Shown piece by piece: positions 30,845-39,215 of a DNA stretch of 63,133 nucleotides. A program made the translations under genes and the position numbers. The stretch lies in IMG/VR virus record IMGVR_UViG_3300005534_000015, positions 1 through 63,133 of that record; one strand, written 5' to 3'. The notes below the pieces were generated by a model. The model did not search any database. It had not been told where the DNA came from and saw nothing but the letters and a program-made list of their open reading frames with translations. This DNA is from a virus. The number at the start of each line of letters is the position of its first letter. Position 1 is the stretch's first letter.

Positions 30845-31383
30845 TGGCCGACCCGATGGCCTCCATTGACGCGGCCAAAGCCACCTTCATGCGCGACGTC
30901 CGCGCGGCGATGTATGTTGCCTGCGACCAGGGCGCAGAGCTGCTGCTGGCGGAGATGAAGGCGCTGACAGCCCGCATCGACCACGACCTGAAGGCGCTGC
31001 GCGATCTGGGCCACCCGTACGGCTGGGGTAACGGGCGCGAGCCGGGGACGCCGCACGCCGACTGGATCGTTCACATGCAGGACGGCGAGCTGCAAGGGGG
31101 CCTGAAGAAACTGCCGCCCATGGTGTCGGGCTGGAAGGTGGAGAGCGACCTGATTTCGGAAGCGAAGCAGACCTGGTATCTCCTGCTAGGAACGAAGAAG
31201 ATGCGGCCCCGCGATTTCGTCTCGGCCGCGCTGATTATGCGCCGCGATGCCGTCGCCGCCCTCTTCGAGAAGCATTTCCTGGCAGTTCACGACCGCACGG
31301 TCGGCGTGCCGTCGACGGCGGCGCTGGAGATGGTGCTGCTCCCGCACGACGAGTTCCCTGCGCAGTTGCCGGGAGGCTACTGA
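30844..31383 (+). CDS. HK97 gp10-like tail-completion protein (tentative)
   Basis: The 179-residue product starts with a long helix, has a G-H-P-Y-G-W-G-N turn, then V-S-G-W-K-V-E-S and a region ending in R-P-R-D-F-V-S-A-A-L, similar in order to gp10-type proteins that cap the head-tail joint (R-P-R-x-F-l-x-x-A motif). It shares one base with each neighbour. The call depends on that motif and on gene order. Confidence 0.5.
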   Translation: MADPMASIDAAKATFMRDVRAAMYVACDQGAELLLAEMKALTARIDHDLKALRDLGHPYGWGNGREPGTPHADWIVHMQDGELQGGLKKLPPMVSGWKVESDLISEAKQTWYLLLGTKKMRPRDFVSAALIMRRDAVAALFEKHFLAVHDRTVGVPSTAALEMVLLPHDEFPAQLPGGY

Positions 31384-31820
31384 TGGCCGCATTAAGGCAT
31401 ATCGCGGCGATCCGCAGTCGCTTACTGCAAAGTGAGTCCCTTGTGCCGATTGTCGCCTTTACGCCGGACAACGTGCCGGCGATCTATGCGAGTCACGTTT
31501 GGGATATCAAGGAGCCGGCTTTTCCTTGTGTCACCATCTATCAGGCTGAGGCGAATCTCGGCGTGTGGGCGCCGAGGGTGATTGATTCAGGACGCATTCA
31601 GATTGACTGCTACTCGAAACTGAACAGCCGCCAATCGAATGAGATGGAAGAGATGGTCGAGGCGATGCTGCACACCCAGAATATTTATCTGAATGCGCAG
31701 AACCCTAACGCTGCCTTCGCTGAGTGTCGTAAAATAAACTGGGGCATGAGTATGTTTGAATCGGATACTCACGCCTGGCGAACCACAGCGATGTATCTCA
31801 TTCGCGTTTTCGTGTCGTAG
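31383..31820 (+). CDS. Tail terminator/completion-like protein
   Basis: The 145-residue product has the alpha/beta order expected for tail terminators: an N-terminal helix (I-A-A-I-R-S-R-L-L), F-P-C-V-T-I-Y, then I-D-C-Y-S-K-L-N-S-R-Q-S-N-E-M-E-E-M-V-E-A-M and a final strand. In phages with long tails this gene lies just before the tube gene, as here. No exact family assigned. Confidence 0.55.
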   Translation: MAALRHIAAIRSRLLQSESLVPIVAFTPDNVPAIYASHVWDIKEPAFPCVTIYQAEANLGVWAPRVIDSGRIQIDCYSKLNSRQSNEMEEMVEAMLHTQNIYLNAQNPNAAFAECRKINWGMSMFESDTHAWRTTAMYLIRVFVS

Positions 31821-31862
31821 CAAAGCAAATAGGGAACCCGAGGAACCCGAGGAGGAAGAAAA

Positions 31863-32471
31863 ATGTCAAGAATCAACACGACCAATATTACTCTGGGTCT
31901 CGGAGTCCTGGAGATTGGGTCGTACCTGAACGGCGTCTTTCAGTCATATCGCGATGCGGGTGCCATCAAGGCCGAGGGCCAGATTCAGATGCAGCGCCAG
32001 CAGGCGCGATTTGAGAGCGGTCGGCCGCTGGTCGTTCTGAAGAAAGAGACCACCCTGGAGTTGGTGACGATCCAGTTCACCCTCGCCGAGGTATCGGTCG
32101 CCAACATCAAGGACTGCATCGGTGGTGGCATCACAACGTCCAGCAACCCGAATGCGACCTTCCTGGACACGACCGGCGTGGCCCCGAAAGGTGATCTGAC
32201 CTCCAGCGTGGTGACGGTGGGTCTGAACAACCAGTTTACGCTCGGTGGCCAGTGCGACGTGTTCACGGTGGCCTTGCGGTTCACGCACCTGAAGTCCTGC
32301 TCGACCGGCAAGCGGCAGATTTTCGAAGGTTACCTCGCCTCCCCCATGGGCAACCTGACCATGCCTTTCCGCGAGACGGACTGGAACCTGTATCAGATCG
32401 ATTTCGAGCTGCTGGCGGACACGACCCGTGCAGCGGGCGCGCAGTACTTCCAGTTTATCGACGAGCTTTAA
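31863..32471 (+). CDS. Major tail tube protein
   Basis: The 202-residue product has the beta-rich composition of tail tubes: R-I-N-T-T-N-I-T-L-G at the start, a long loop, paired strands (T-L-E-L-V-T-I-Q-F-T-L and Q-I-D-F-E-L-L-A-D) and no charged tail. It lies between the terminator-like gene and the chaperone genes and is followed by a strong transcription terminator, both typical for this gene. No sheath gene adjoins it, pointing to a non-contractile tail. Confidence 0.7.
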   Translation: MSRINTTNITLGLGVLEIGSYLNGVFQSYRDAGAIKAEGQIQMQRQQARFESGRPLVVLKKETTLELVTIQFTLAEVSVANIKDCIGGGITTSSNPNATFLDTTGVAPKGDLTSSVVTVGLNNQFTLGGQCDVFTVALRFTHLKSCSTGKRQIFEGYLASPMGNLTMPFRETDWNLYQIDFELLADTTRAAGAQYFQFIDEL

Positions 32472-32484
32472 GTCTGGTTTCTGA

Positions 32485-32521
32485 CGGGCGGCGACGCACG
32501 CCGTCGCCGCCCGTTTTCTTT
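32485..32521 (+). terminator. Strong intrinsic terminator after the tail tube gene
   Basis: A 12-bp perfect stem (32485-32496 with 32502-32513), five-base loop and TTTTCTTT tail. It would lower expression of the chaperone and tape-measure genes relative to the tube. Confidence 0.85.
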
Positions 32522-32540
32522 CACTCGAAGGAGACCCTCT

Positions 32541-32990
32541 TTGGACGCGATGCCCGATTCCCTGAACCTCGACGAAGTAAGAGAAATCCCGGTGACCCTC
32601 GGTGGTCGGACGTTTATCCTCACCCAGCAGCGTCGTTCTCTCCTCCTCCGCATCGTCAAATTCGTCCAGAGCAACGGCGAGAGCGAGGGGAAGAAGCTGA
32701 AGGAAGGGGCCGATGACAGCGAGATCATGGAGACGAACTTCGAGAACTCGCTGCCGATCATTGCGTTGATGTTCGGGTTCGATACGAAGGATGAGGCCAC
32801 GAAGGAGACCATCGCCTTCCTGCGCGAGCACCTGAGCCCACAGCGGGCCTTGAAGGTCTTCAAGGCGTGGTGGGAGTTGAACGAGGTCGACGATTTTTTT
32901 ATTCGGCGGGGGAACATGCTGATGGACCCCGACATCGCACAGTGGATGAAAACGCAGCGACGCGCCATCGCGGCGGAGCCGCTGGCCTAG
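32541..32990 (+). CDS. Tail assembly chaperone (G-type)
   Basis: The 149-residue product is helical with an N-terminal strand pair (R-E-I-P-V-T-L-G-G-R-T-F-I-L) and a C-terminal W-W-E-L-N-E-V-D-D-F-F-I-R-R segment. Its position between tube and tape measure, and the overlapping second frame, identify it as the G-type chaperone that coats the tape measure during tail assembly. A T7 slippery run lies at 32894-32900. Confidence 0.65.
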   Translation: MDAMPDSLNLDEVREIPVTLGGRTFILTQQRRSLLLRIVKFVQSNGESEGKKLKEGADDSEIMETNFENSLPIIALMFGFDTKDEATKETIAFLREHLSPQRALKVFKAWWELNEVDDFFIRRGNMLMDPDIAQWMKTQRRAIAAEPLA

Positions 32991-33301
32991 ACCCGAACGA
33001 TTCGGATTTCGCGACGACTGTGCTCGATGTGGTCGAGGAGCTGGCCCATCAGTGGGGTAAATGGCCTGAGGAGATACTGCGGATGCCGTGGGTGAAGCTG
33101 AAACGCTGGATCGACGTCTATTTGAAACGGCGGCGCCGGGAGTGGAAGCTCCAGTGCGCGCTGACCTCGATGGGGGCTCGCAGTCAGATGAGCGGTATGA
33201 TGGGCGGCGGCGGCGGGGCGTACGAAGAGATGTCGGATGAGGATCGGCTCAGCGCCTTTGCGGAGTTGGATATTCCCGTGGTGAGACGGCGAGTGGATTA
33301 G
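32541..33301 (+). CDS. G-T fusion chaperone by -1 ribosomal frameshift
   Basis: A second frame, -1 relative to the first, is open from 32867 to 33301 and lacks its own ribosome-binding site. The run of seven T's at 32894-32900 places T-TTT-TTT in register for a -1 slip (next codon TAT at 32900). The fusion adds L-D-P-N-D-S-D-F and then the helical region V-V-E-E-L-A-H-Q-W-G-K-W-P, and ends in a Gly-rich tail. The 30 residues just after the slip look poorly conserved, so a different slip site is possible. Confidence 0.55.
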
Positions 33302-33313
33302 GAACACGGTTCG

Positions 33314-36300
33314 ATGGCCTTCGGGGAACTCATTACATCTGTCCACGCAGACCTGGCCCAGCTTGACAAGGACCTGAACACGGCCCGCGAAAAGCTGAAG
33401 AAGTTCTACGAGGACGCCAATCGGATGGGGGCTCGGCTCTCCGCTGGGGGAGCCGGGCTTTCTGGTGCCGGAGGTGGGGGCGGCCGTGGCGGACTTGATG
33501 TTGCCGGCGTCAACGCGCAAGGGCGACCGCTCTACATCCCCTCAAGAGTTGAAGAAAACGATGCGCGTCGCTTTCTGGCTGTAAAGAAGCGGGCCATCGA
33601 CGATAACCTGAAATTAGAGGCCGATGCTCGCAAGAGATCGGACGCTGAGAATCTGCGCCAGTATCGGTCCCGCATTGCCGATGAGAAGACTGTCGCCAAC
33701 TTCAAAGCGGATGCCGATAAGCAGGCCCTCGGTCTGGCACAGGCCAAGAGCGCCAAGATACAGGCCCTGACCAAGGAGGAGATGAAGCTTCGGCAGCAAG
33801 CCGATAAGGCCCGTCTGGACGCCGAGAAGGAAGTGTCCGTTCTGTTTGCGAAACAGACGAGCCAGAATCGGCAAGAGAACATTCAGAAGCTTCGTCAATA
33901 TCAGAAAGACCAGACAGTCGAACTGCAGAAATCGGCCCAGGCGGCGGCTCGCTTGAACCAGCACTTCGACAAGATGAAGGACTCGCTGGGAAACATCGCC
34001 AATCAGGCCAAAAACGTGGCCGGTTTCCTGGGCCTGGGTGCCTTCGCGGGGATTGGCGCGGCCGTTGCTGAGGCGTTCAACTACAACCGCCAACTGCAGT
34101 TGACGAAGCTCTCGCTGGCTACCGACCTGCAGTTGACGACGAAGATCGTCGATCAGCATGGTAAGCAGGTCAGTCGGCAGAAGGAACTGAACGTCAACCT
34201 CGCCGAGTCGCAAACCATCCTCAACCAGATTCGGAAAGAGGCGGAATCGACGACGCTGACCGAGAAGGAACTGCAAGCGGTGAGCCGCATCGGCCTCGCG
34301 GGTGGCCTTCGCGGCGGTGCGGCCCAGAACCCGGCGGAAGCCATTCACCTCGTTGCGCAGCTCGGGAACCTCGCCAAGATTTTGCAGCCCAACCTTGGCC
34401 CGGAGGCGCTGGTCGCCAGTGTCCGGTCGGTAACGGGCGCTTCGCCGGCTGTGCGGCGAACGGCGCTCGGACAGGTGCTTGACCTGGACCCGAAGCAGCT
34501 TCGCGCTTGGAAAGAGCAGGGAACCCTCGTCCAGCACCTGTTAGATATTCTCCATCGGGCCGATAATATTGTCAACCAAGCCAACGCCTCGTTTGAACAT
34601 CTCTGGTCCACCCTGATCTCCAAGGGGCAGCGATTTTTGCAGTTGTCAATAGATAAGGTGTTCGAAAAGATTACCGGTCGACTTCTGGACCTGAATAAAG
34701 AACTCACGGATGAAAAGATTGAAACATGGGCGAAGCAGTTTTCCGAAGAGCTGGTCAAAGCGTACGATGCGATCCAGAACTTCGGAAACAGCGACGGCTT
34801 CAAAGCCGTTCAGACGTTCTTCAAGTTTCTGGTCAATCACGCAACGGAGATTCTGAATGTCTTCCTCGCGGTGAAGGGCGTTCAGGCGCTGAAGACCGGG
34901 CAATCCATTCTGCAGGACGTGGCAACGGCCGCCGGGGGCTTTGCGAAACGCGGCGCGGGAGGGGCGGTCGCCGGTGTCGAGGAGGCAGGGGCCGTTGGCG
35001 CTGGAGCGGTCGCCGGTGGCTTACCGGCCTTTATGGGCGCTGTGGGCGGTTTGGCTGGCTTCCTGGCAGCGGCGGTTCCCGTGGTGATTGCCGGTCTGGT
35101 CGGTTACGGCATCGGCAACCTGCTGCAGGCGACGGTTGGCCCGTTGGCGGAAGCGGTCGGGCATTACTTCGGCGGGACAGGACGGGGGAACGCGTCACTC
35201 AATCGGTCGATTGCCGGGGGTGAGGGAGCGGTCGGGCGCCGGACTCCGCTGCAGCGACAGTTGGCTTCCCTGCGCGGCCAGGAGCTGCAGGATCGGCAGG
35301 CATTCATTTCGGCTCAAACGCCGGATGAGGTGGCCTCGACGGCAAATATCCTGCGCGGGACGCGAGCCAAGATCGCCCGGCTCGAACGGGAGGGAACGGA
35401 GACCGCGCATCGGGAACTGCTGCATCGAGTGGCGCTGGAAGGGGCCGTCGAGGATGAAGCGGCCCAGAAGAAGCGGCGCAAAGCGCAGGAGTTGGAAGCA
35501 TGGCTGCATCGTCTCCTCGCCAAAGGGACAGAGGATGAAGTCGAGCAGCTCAAACTGCGCTACAAGGCGGATGCCGAATCGGTCTACGCCAAGCTCGGTG
35601 TCACGAAGCGAGCAAATCAGGTGGTGGCGCAGCTTCATCAGCAACTGCTGGAGAAGATTCGCGACTATAACGAGGAGAGCGCCAACGAAGAACGGAAGCG
35701 CATCGCTGATCTGCGCGACGACAAGCTGGCGAAGCTGGAAGCCGAGTATCACGACAACCTGAAGACGATCAAGGACTCGGACGCTTCCGAGGCCGATCAG
35801 GCACGCGACCGATTAGCAGCGTTCGCCAAATTCCAGCGGGACAAATTCGATCAGCAGCGGGAATGGTCGGATAAGGCGCGAGAGCTGGCGAAGCAGGCGG
35901 TCGACGACGAGATCGAACTGCAGCGGACCCGCCAGAATCTCCTCAAGGAGACCGCAGAGCTTCAGAAAAAGTTCGCCAAACAGGCGAAGGACCTGGCTCG
36001 CGAGGAGGAAGATGCGGCACGGGATTATAGTCGCGCGCAGAAAGATCGCCAGATGGCCGATGCTCGATTGTTTGGGACTCCTTCCCTTAGCGAACCAGGA
36101 CGATTCATTCCGAACCCTACTGGAAACAGAGGAATTCCTTTAGGAACGCTTGGCCCATTGCAACCCACTCAACTTCCTGGGCCGGCCCAATTTGATCCGT
36201 TTGCGAACATGGAAGGAACTCGTCTTGCCAATGGCTTCCTCCTCCCGCCTCGGCTTCTTCGGGCAGCCCAGCCGGCATTTGTCGACGAACAAGAATCGAT

Positions 36301-37039
36301 TCGTACAGCAGCGGAACAGTTGTTTAATAGAAGTAATATTGGTGCCGCGTTAGCCCAACGTTTTCAGGGCCAAGGACAAACACAAGAATTCGCCCAGGCC
36401 AACGCTGGTCAGCAACTCCGCGAGTTGATCAACCAGGCGCAGCAGCCGGGTGGAGCTGGCGACATTCTGTCAAAACTGCGTGACCTGGGACTGCCGGCGT
36501 CTCCGGAGTTCGCGGCCCAGATCCAGCATCTTGGAACGCGGGCACTGAATCTACAAGGGCGAGAGGAAGAGGCCCAGCACGCTGCCGAACAGGAGCAGAT
36601 TAAGCGAGAGAAGGAAGATGCGAATCGGCCGGTCGAGGATGCTCGGCGACGCATTGCCGATCTCGCCGACCAGGAAGCGCAGGCCCGCAAGGACTATCAG
36701 GAGGGGATCAAGCGGATCCAGGACGAGTATAAGCAGCAGGTCGTCGACATCACCGGCAAGTTTACGCAGTTGGGGGTGGAGACGGCGAAGCTGACCCGCG
36801 AGATGGCGGCGAGCAATCAGCGCATCCCGACGGACCTGCGGGGGCTGCTGGCCCCGTTCCAGCACATGATGCAGGGGCAGGCCCGCGGGCATGTGGCGTC
36901 GGCGCTGGCCCCTGTCTACCATATCACCTTCGGGCCGGGTTCGCTTTCCGTGAAGGGATTGACGCTGGCGGAAATCAAGACGGCTTTGCATGACCTTCTG
37001 GTGCGCGAAGGGCGGGCGGCTGCGCCGCCGCGGAGATAG
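33314..37039 (+). CDS. Tape measure protein
   Basis: The 1241-residue product is the longest tail protein: a Gly-rich segment at 44-65, long coiled coils rich in Lys, Glu, Gln and Ala (about 90-230 and 700-900), and a hydrophobic central stretch (about 510-620) with Gly/Ala/Val helices likely to insert in membrane during DNA entry. Tape measures set tail length at about 1.5 Angstrom per residue, which would predict a tail near 185 nm. Start at 33314 follows the chaperone frame by 12 bases. Confidence 0.85.
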   Translation: MAFGELITSVHADLAQLDKDLNTAREKLKKFYEDANRMGARLSAGGAGLSGAGGGGGRGGLDVAGVNAQGRPLYIPSRVEENDARRFLAVKKRAIDDNLKLEADARKRSDAENLRQYRSRIADEKTVANFKADADKQALGLAQAKSAKIQALTKEEMKLRQQADKARLDAEKEVSVLFAKQTSQNRQENIQKLRQYQKDQTVELQKSAQAAARLNQHFDKMKDSLGNIANQAKNVAGFLGLGAFAGIGAAVAEAFNYNRQLQLTKLSLATDLQLTTKIVDQHGKQVSRQKELNVNLAESQTILNQIRKEAESTTLTEKELQAVSRIGLAGGLRGGAAQNPAEAIHLVAQLGNLAKILQPNLGPEALVASVRSVTGASPAVRRTALGQVLDLDPKQLRAWKEQGTLVQHLLDILHRADNIVNQANASFEHLWSTLISKGQRFLQLSIDKVFEKITGRLLDLNKELTDEKIETWAKQFSEELVKAYDAIQNFGNSDGFKAVQTFFKFLVNHATEILNVFLAVKGVQALKTGQSILQDVATAAGGFAKRGAGGAVAGVEEAGAVGAGAVAGGLPAFMGAVGGLAGFLAAAVPVVIAGLVGYGIGNLLQATVGPLAEAVGHYFGGTGRGNASLNRSIAGGEGAVGRRTPLQRQLASLRGQELQDRQAFISAQTPDEVASTANILRGTRAKIARLEREGTETAHRELLHRVALEGAVEDEAAQKKRRKAQELEAWLHRLLAKGTEDEVEQLKLRYKADAESVYAKLGVTKRANQVVAQLHQQLLEKIRDYNEESANEERKRIADLRDDKLAKLEAEYHDNLKTIKDSDASEADQARDRLAAFAKFQRDKFDQQREWSDKARELAKQAVDDEIELQRTRQNLLKETAELQKKFAKQAKDLAREEEDAARDYSRAQKDRQMADARLFGTPSLSEPGRFIPNPTGNRGIPLGTLGPLQPTQLPGPAQFDPFANMEGTRLANGFLLPPRLLRAAQPAFVDEQESIRTAAEQLFNRSNIGAALAQRFQGQGQTQEFAQANAGQQLRELINQAQQPGGAGDILSKLRDLGLPASPEFAAQIQHLGTRALNLQGREEEAQHAAEQEQIKREKEDANRPVEDARRRIADLADQEAQARKDYQEGIKRIQDEYKQQVVDITGKFTQLGVETAKLTREMAASNQRIPTDLRGLLAPFQHMMQGQARGHVASALAPVYHITFGPGSLSVKGLTLAEIKTALHDLLVREGRAAAPPRR

Positions 37040-37042
37040 GCG

Positions 37043-37483
37043 ATGCCCCTCAATACCCCGCTAAATGCCAGCGCCGTAACCCTCGCGGATTATCCAACGG
37101 GCCTGAATCTGGTGCGCCTGGACATCGACCCGACCAGTTATGACCCGTTCGCGATCCCTATTCGCGGCTCCTCCGGGCAAGCCCTGGACGGCTCAGTGAT
37201 CCACCAGGTCTTTGGCCTGAACATCGAGGACTTCACAATCACCTTGCGGGGCCAGATTACCGCCATTCCCACCCTGCAGGCGCTGTGGACCAAATACAAA
37301 CAGGCTGGCGGTGGCCAGGAGTTCATTTTCAACGACTGGTACACCAACTCTTTTGTCGTAATCTTCACGCCGGGCATCGATGCGTTTCACCCCGAATACT
37401 TACTCGGGACCGCAGACAGCTTCAATTACGTGATGAGCCTGAGGATCATTTCCATCATCAGTTGGTTCGGTGGGAGTTACTGA
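37043..37483 (+). CDS. Distal tail (Dit-like) protein
   Basis: The 146-residue product is beta-rich (L-V-R-L-D-I-D-P, F-T-I-T-L-R-G-Q-I) with a W-T-K-Y-K loop. It directly follows the tape measure, where distal tail proteins lie in phages with non-contractile tails. It ends the tail core module before the glycosyltransferase cassette. Confidence 0.5.
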   Translation: MPLNTPLNASAVTLADYPTGLNLVRLDIDPTSYDPFAIPIRGSSGQALDGSVIHQVFGLNIEDFTITLRGQITAIPTLQALWTKYKQAGGGQEFIFNDWYTNSFVVIFTPGIDAFHPEYLLGTADSFNYVMSLRIISIISWFGGSY

Positions 37484-37515
37484 GAAGAAATACGCCCGGC
37501 CCTTTTCCCTCTTCC

Positions 37516-37544
37516 TGACAGGCGCTCGCAGGGTCGCTATACTG
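37516..37544 (+). promoter_or_regulatory. Promoter before the glycosyltransferase cassette
   Basis: CTGACA and TATACT are separated by 17 bases; both hexamers match consensus at five of six positions. The expected start near 37551 gives a leader of about 12 bases containing GGAG. It marks a separate transcription unit. Confidence 0.6.
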
Positions 37545-37562
37545 TTCCTATGGAGATCGCGC

Positions 37563-38441
37563 ATGAGCTGTAGGAACTGGTACCTTTCGTACGGGGGAGG
37601 GTTAGGCGACGTCGTTTACGACTACCTGAAAGACCGTTCCGCCTGGCGCCTCGCCAGCCTTGTCAAAGACTACGGTGGGCGCGTTCGAGTCTACACCCTT
37701 TGCCATAACGACGGCGTGAATGACCTCTTTCGTCAGCACCCCTACATCGCGGAACATATCTCTGAACCCTGGCACCTCTCGGTCCCCGAAGACGCCGTTC
37801 GTTTCTCCAACCCTATCGACGGTTACCTGCCGCTCCAGCACGACCAGTACTTTCGGCGCGAGTTCGGCATGGATTTCCAACTGGAGCAGCCGGAAATCTA
37901 CCTCTCCCCGCAGGAGAAAGCGCAACTGGCGGCGCTGGGCGGTCAGCGACCCTTGATCGTGGCGCAGCCGTTCGCCGGTCTTTCAGATCGGGACGGATAT
38001 GATTCCGATAGCTTTGAAAAGCAGGTAGCGCAGATCGTTCGGTTGGACTCCCGAGCGCGCATTGTAGTGGTCGGAAAAAACCACGCCCGCACCCATAAGT
38101 ACGCCCCCGAGGTCCTGAACTTCAGTCATCCAAACGTGGTCAATCTGATCGACCGCGCCGGCATCAGATTTTGCTGGCATCTGGTATACCAGGCGGACGC
38201 GTTTTTGGGGTGCCACAGCAACCTGATACGGACGGCCTGGGATGCCCGCAAGCGAAACGCCTGTATCCTCCCATGGCCCCTGATGGAGCGGCACCTGTCA
38301 GAGATCGACGGCAAGTATACGTTTGGCTGGCGGTATTCGGAAAGCCGCCGTTTTACCTATCCGTTCGACGGGACGGGTCAACGGCAGTTCGATAAGCTGG
38401 ACACGGGCGGGATCGCCCGTTTCATTCTGGGGCGGGAATAG
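37563..38441 (+). CDS. GT-B/heptosyltransferase-like glycosyltransferase
   Basis: Start at 37563 behind GGAGATCG; the frame upstream overlaps the promoter. The 292-residue product begins Y-L-S-Y-G-G-G-L-G-D-V-V, the Gly-rich loop of GT9/GT-B transferases, has a central Rossmann segment (R-I-V-V-V-G-K-N-H) and ends with Y-Q-A-D-A-F-L-G-C-H-S-N-L, like the donor-binding region of heptosyltransferases. It would transfer a sugar, possibly heptose, from a nucleotide donor. It opens a glycosylation cassette between tail genes. Confidence 0.6.
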   Translation: MSCRNWYLSYGGGLGDVVYDYLKDRSAWRLASLVKDYGGRVRVYTLCHNDGVNDLFRQHPYIAEHISEPWHLSVPEDAVRFSNPIDGYLPLQHDQYFRREFGMDFQLEQPEIYLSPQEKAQLAALGGQRPLIVAQPFAGLSDRDGYDSDSFEKQVAQIVRLDSRARIVVVGKNHARTHKYAPEVLNFSHPNVVNLIDRAGIRFCWHLVYQADAFLGCHSNLIRTAWDARKRNACILPWPLMERHLSEIDGKYTFGWRYSESRRFTYPFDGTGQRQFDKLDTGGIARFILGRE

Positions 38442-38448
38442 AGAGACA

Positions 38449-38907
38449 ATGAAACCAATTTTTCGAATGGATGATCATCCTTTTGAAGTAGGCCAGATTT
38501 GGGCGATTCAGTTGTGGACTAAGAAGGAAGATCGTTTTGTGCCCGTCGATTTAACGCTTCGAATCCGCTCTTTGGATCGGGTGTGTCGCCGGGTGACGGC
38601 TTACTGCGACGAAGACCAGACGACGCGAGAGTATCTGTTTGATTATTTTCAGTCCTTCGGGAGACTAACCACTCGCCGTGACGTCTATTTGACCGACGAG
38701 GACATTCAGATTGAGAACGAGAAGGTTGGAAAAGAACTACGGCCGGGAATGATCGTGTGGCATATTCCGGAGGCGCCCACAGAGGCGGACGATCTTACCC
38801 TCGTTTGCATAACCGATATGGATCACCGCGACAGCAATAAAACATGGTGCGTGAAGGTCTCTGGAAACCCGGCGCAGATGTATTCGAAGCGGCGGTTGCG
38901 TCACTGA
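38449..38907 (+). CDS. Hypothetical protein with P-G-x3-W-x-I-P module
   Basis: Start at 38449 (GAGAGACA upstream). The 152-residue product has an N-terminal beta half and a C-terminal module R-P-G-M-I-V-W-H-I-P ... L-V-C-I-T ... W-C-V-K-V-S-G that recurs in the next gene. It may be a small binding domain; no family recognised. Confidence 0.55.
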   Translation: MKPIFRMDDHPFEVGQIWAIQLWTKKEDRFVPVDLTLRIRSLDRVCRRVTAYCDEDQTTREYLFDYFQSFGRLTTRRDVYLTDEDIQIENEKVGKELRPGMIVWHIPEAPTEADDLTLVCITDMDHRDSNKTWCVKVSGNPAQMYSKRRLRH

Positions 38908-38921
38908 AAGGATAATTCGAA

Positions 38922-39212
38922 GTGGACGAATTGATTTCCGTAACGGATGAAGAGATTGCCCAGCATAACGCGACGATGGAGGATGCCTTTAAGCCGGGAA
39001 CATTCGCCTGGTATATACCCGCTGGCGAAATTCGACGAAGCGACATTCAATTGGTTTGCGTCACGGCGCTCACTCCTGATGATGAGAATTTCGCGTACTG
39101 TGTCCTGGCAAGCGGGAGCACGAAAGGGGACTTGCCCTGGAAACGCCTGAAAGGAAACGTCATGCACCGGTCGCCAGGGCCGTGTTCCTTTAGCCTGCAG
39201 CGCGCCGTCTAG
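38922..39212 (+). CDS. Paralogue of the C-terminal module of 38449-38907
   Basis: The product (96 residues, GTG start behind AAAGGAT) carries K-P-G-T-F-A-W-Y-I-P, L-V-C-V-T and Y-C-V-L-A-S-G at the same spacing as the preceding protein, with a matching T-D-E-D/E-I segment before them. The two genes are therefore a tandem duplication of one domain. Function unknown. Confidence 0.55.
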   Translation: MDELISVTDEEIAQHNATMEDAFKPGTFAWYIPAGEIRRSDIQLVCVTALTPDDENFAYCVLASGSTKGDLPWKRLKGNVMHRSPGPCSFSLQRAV

Positions 39213-39215
39213 CGT

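Noticed and set aside
32867-33301. Independent start for the second chaperone frame
   Set aside because: No ribosome-binding site; the first 40 residues are antisense-like. A -1 frameshift from the upstream gene explains it better.
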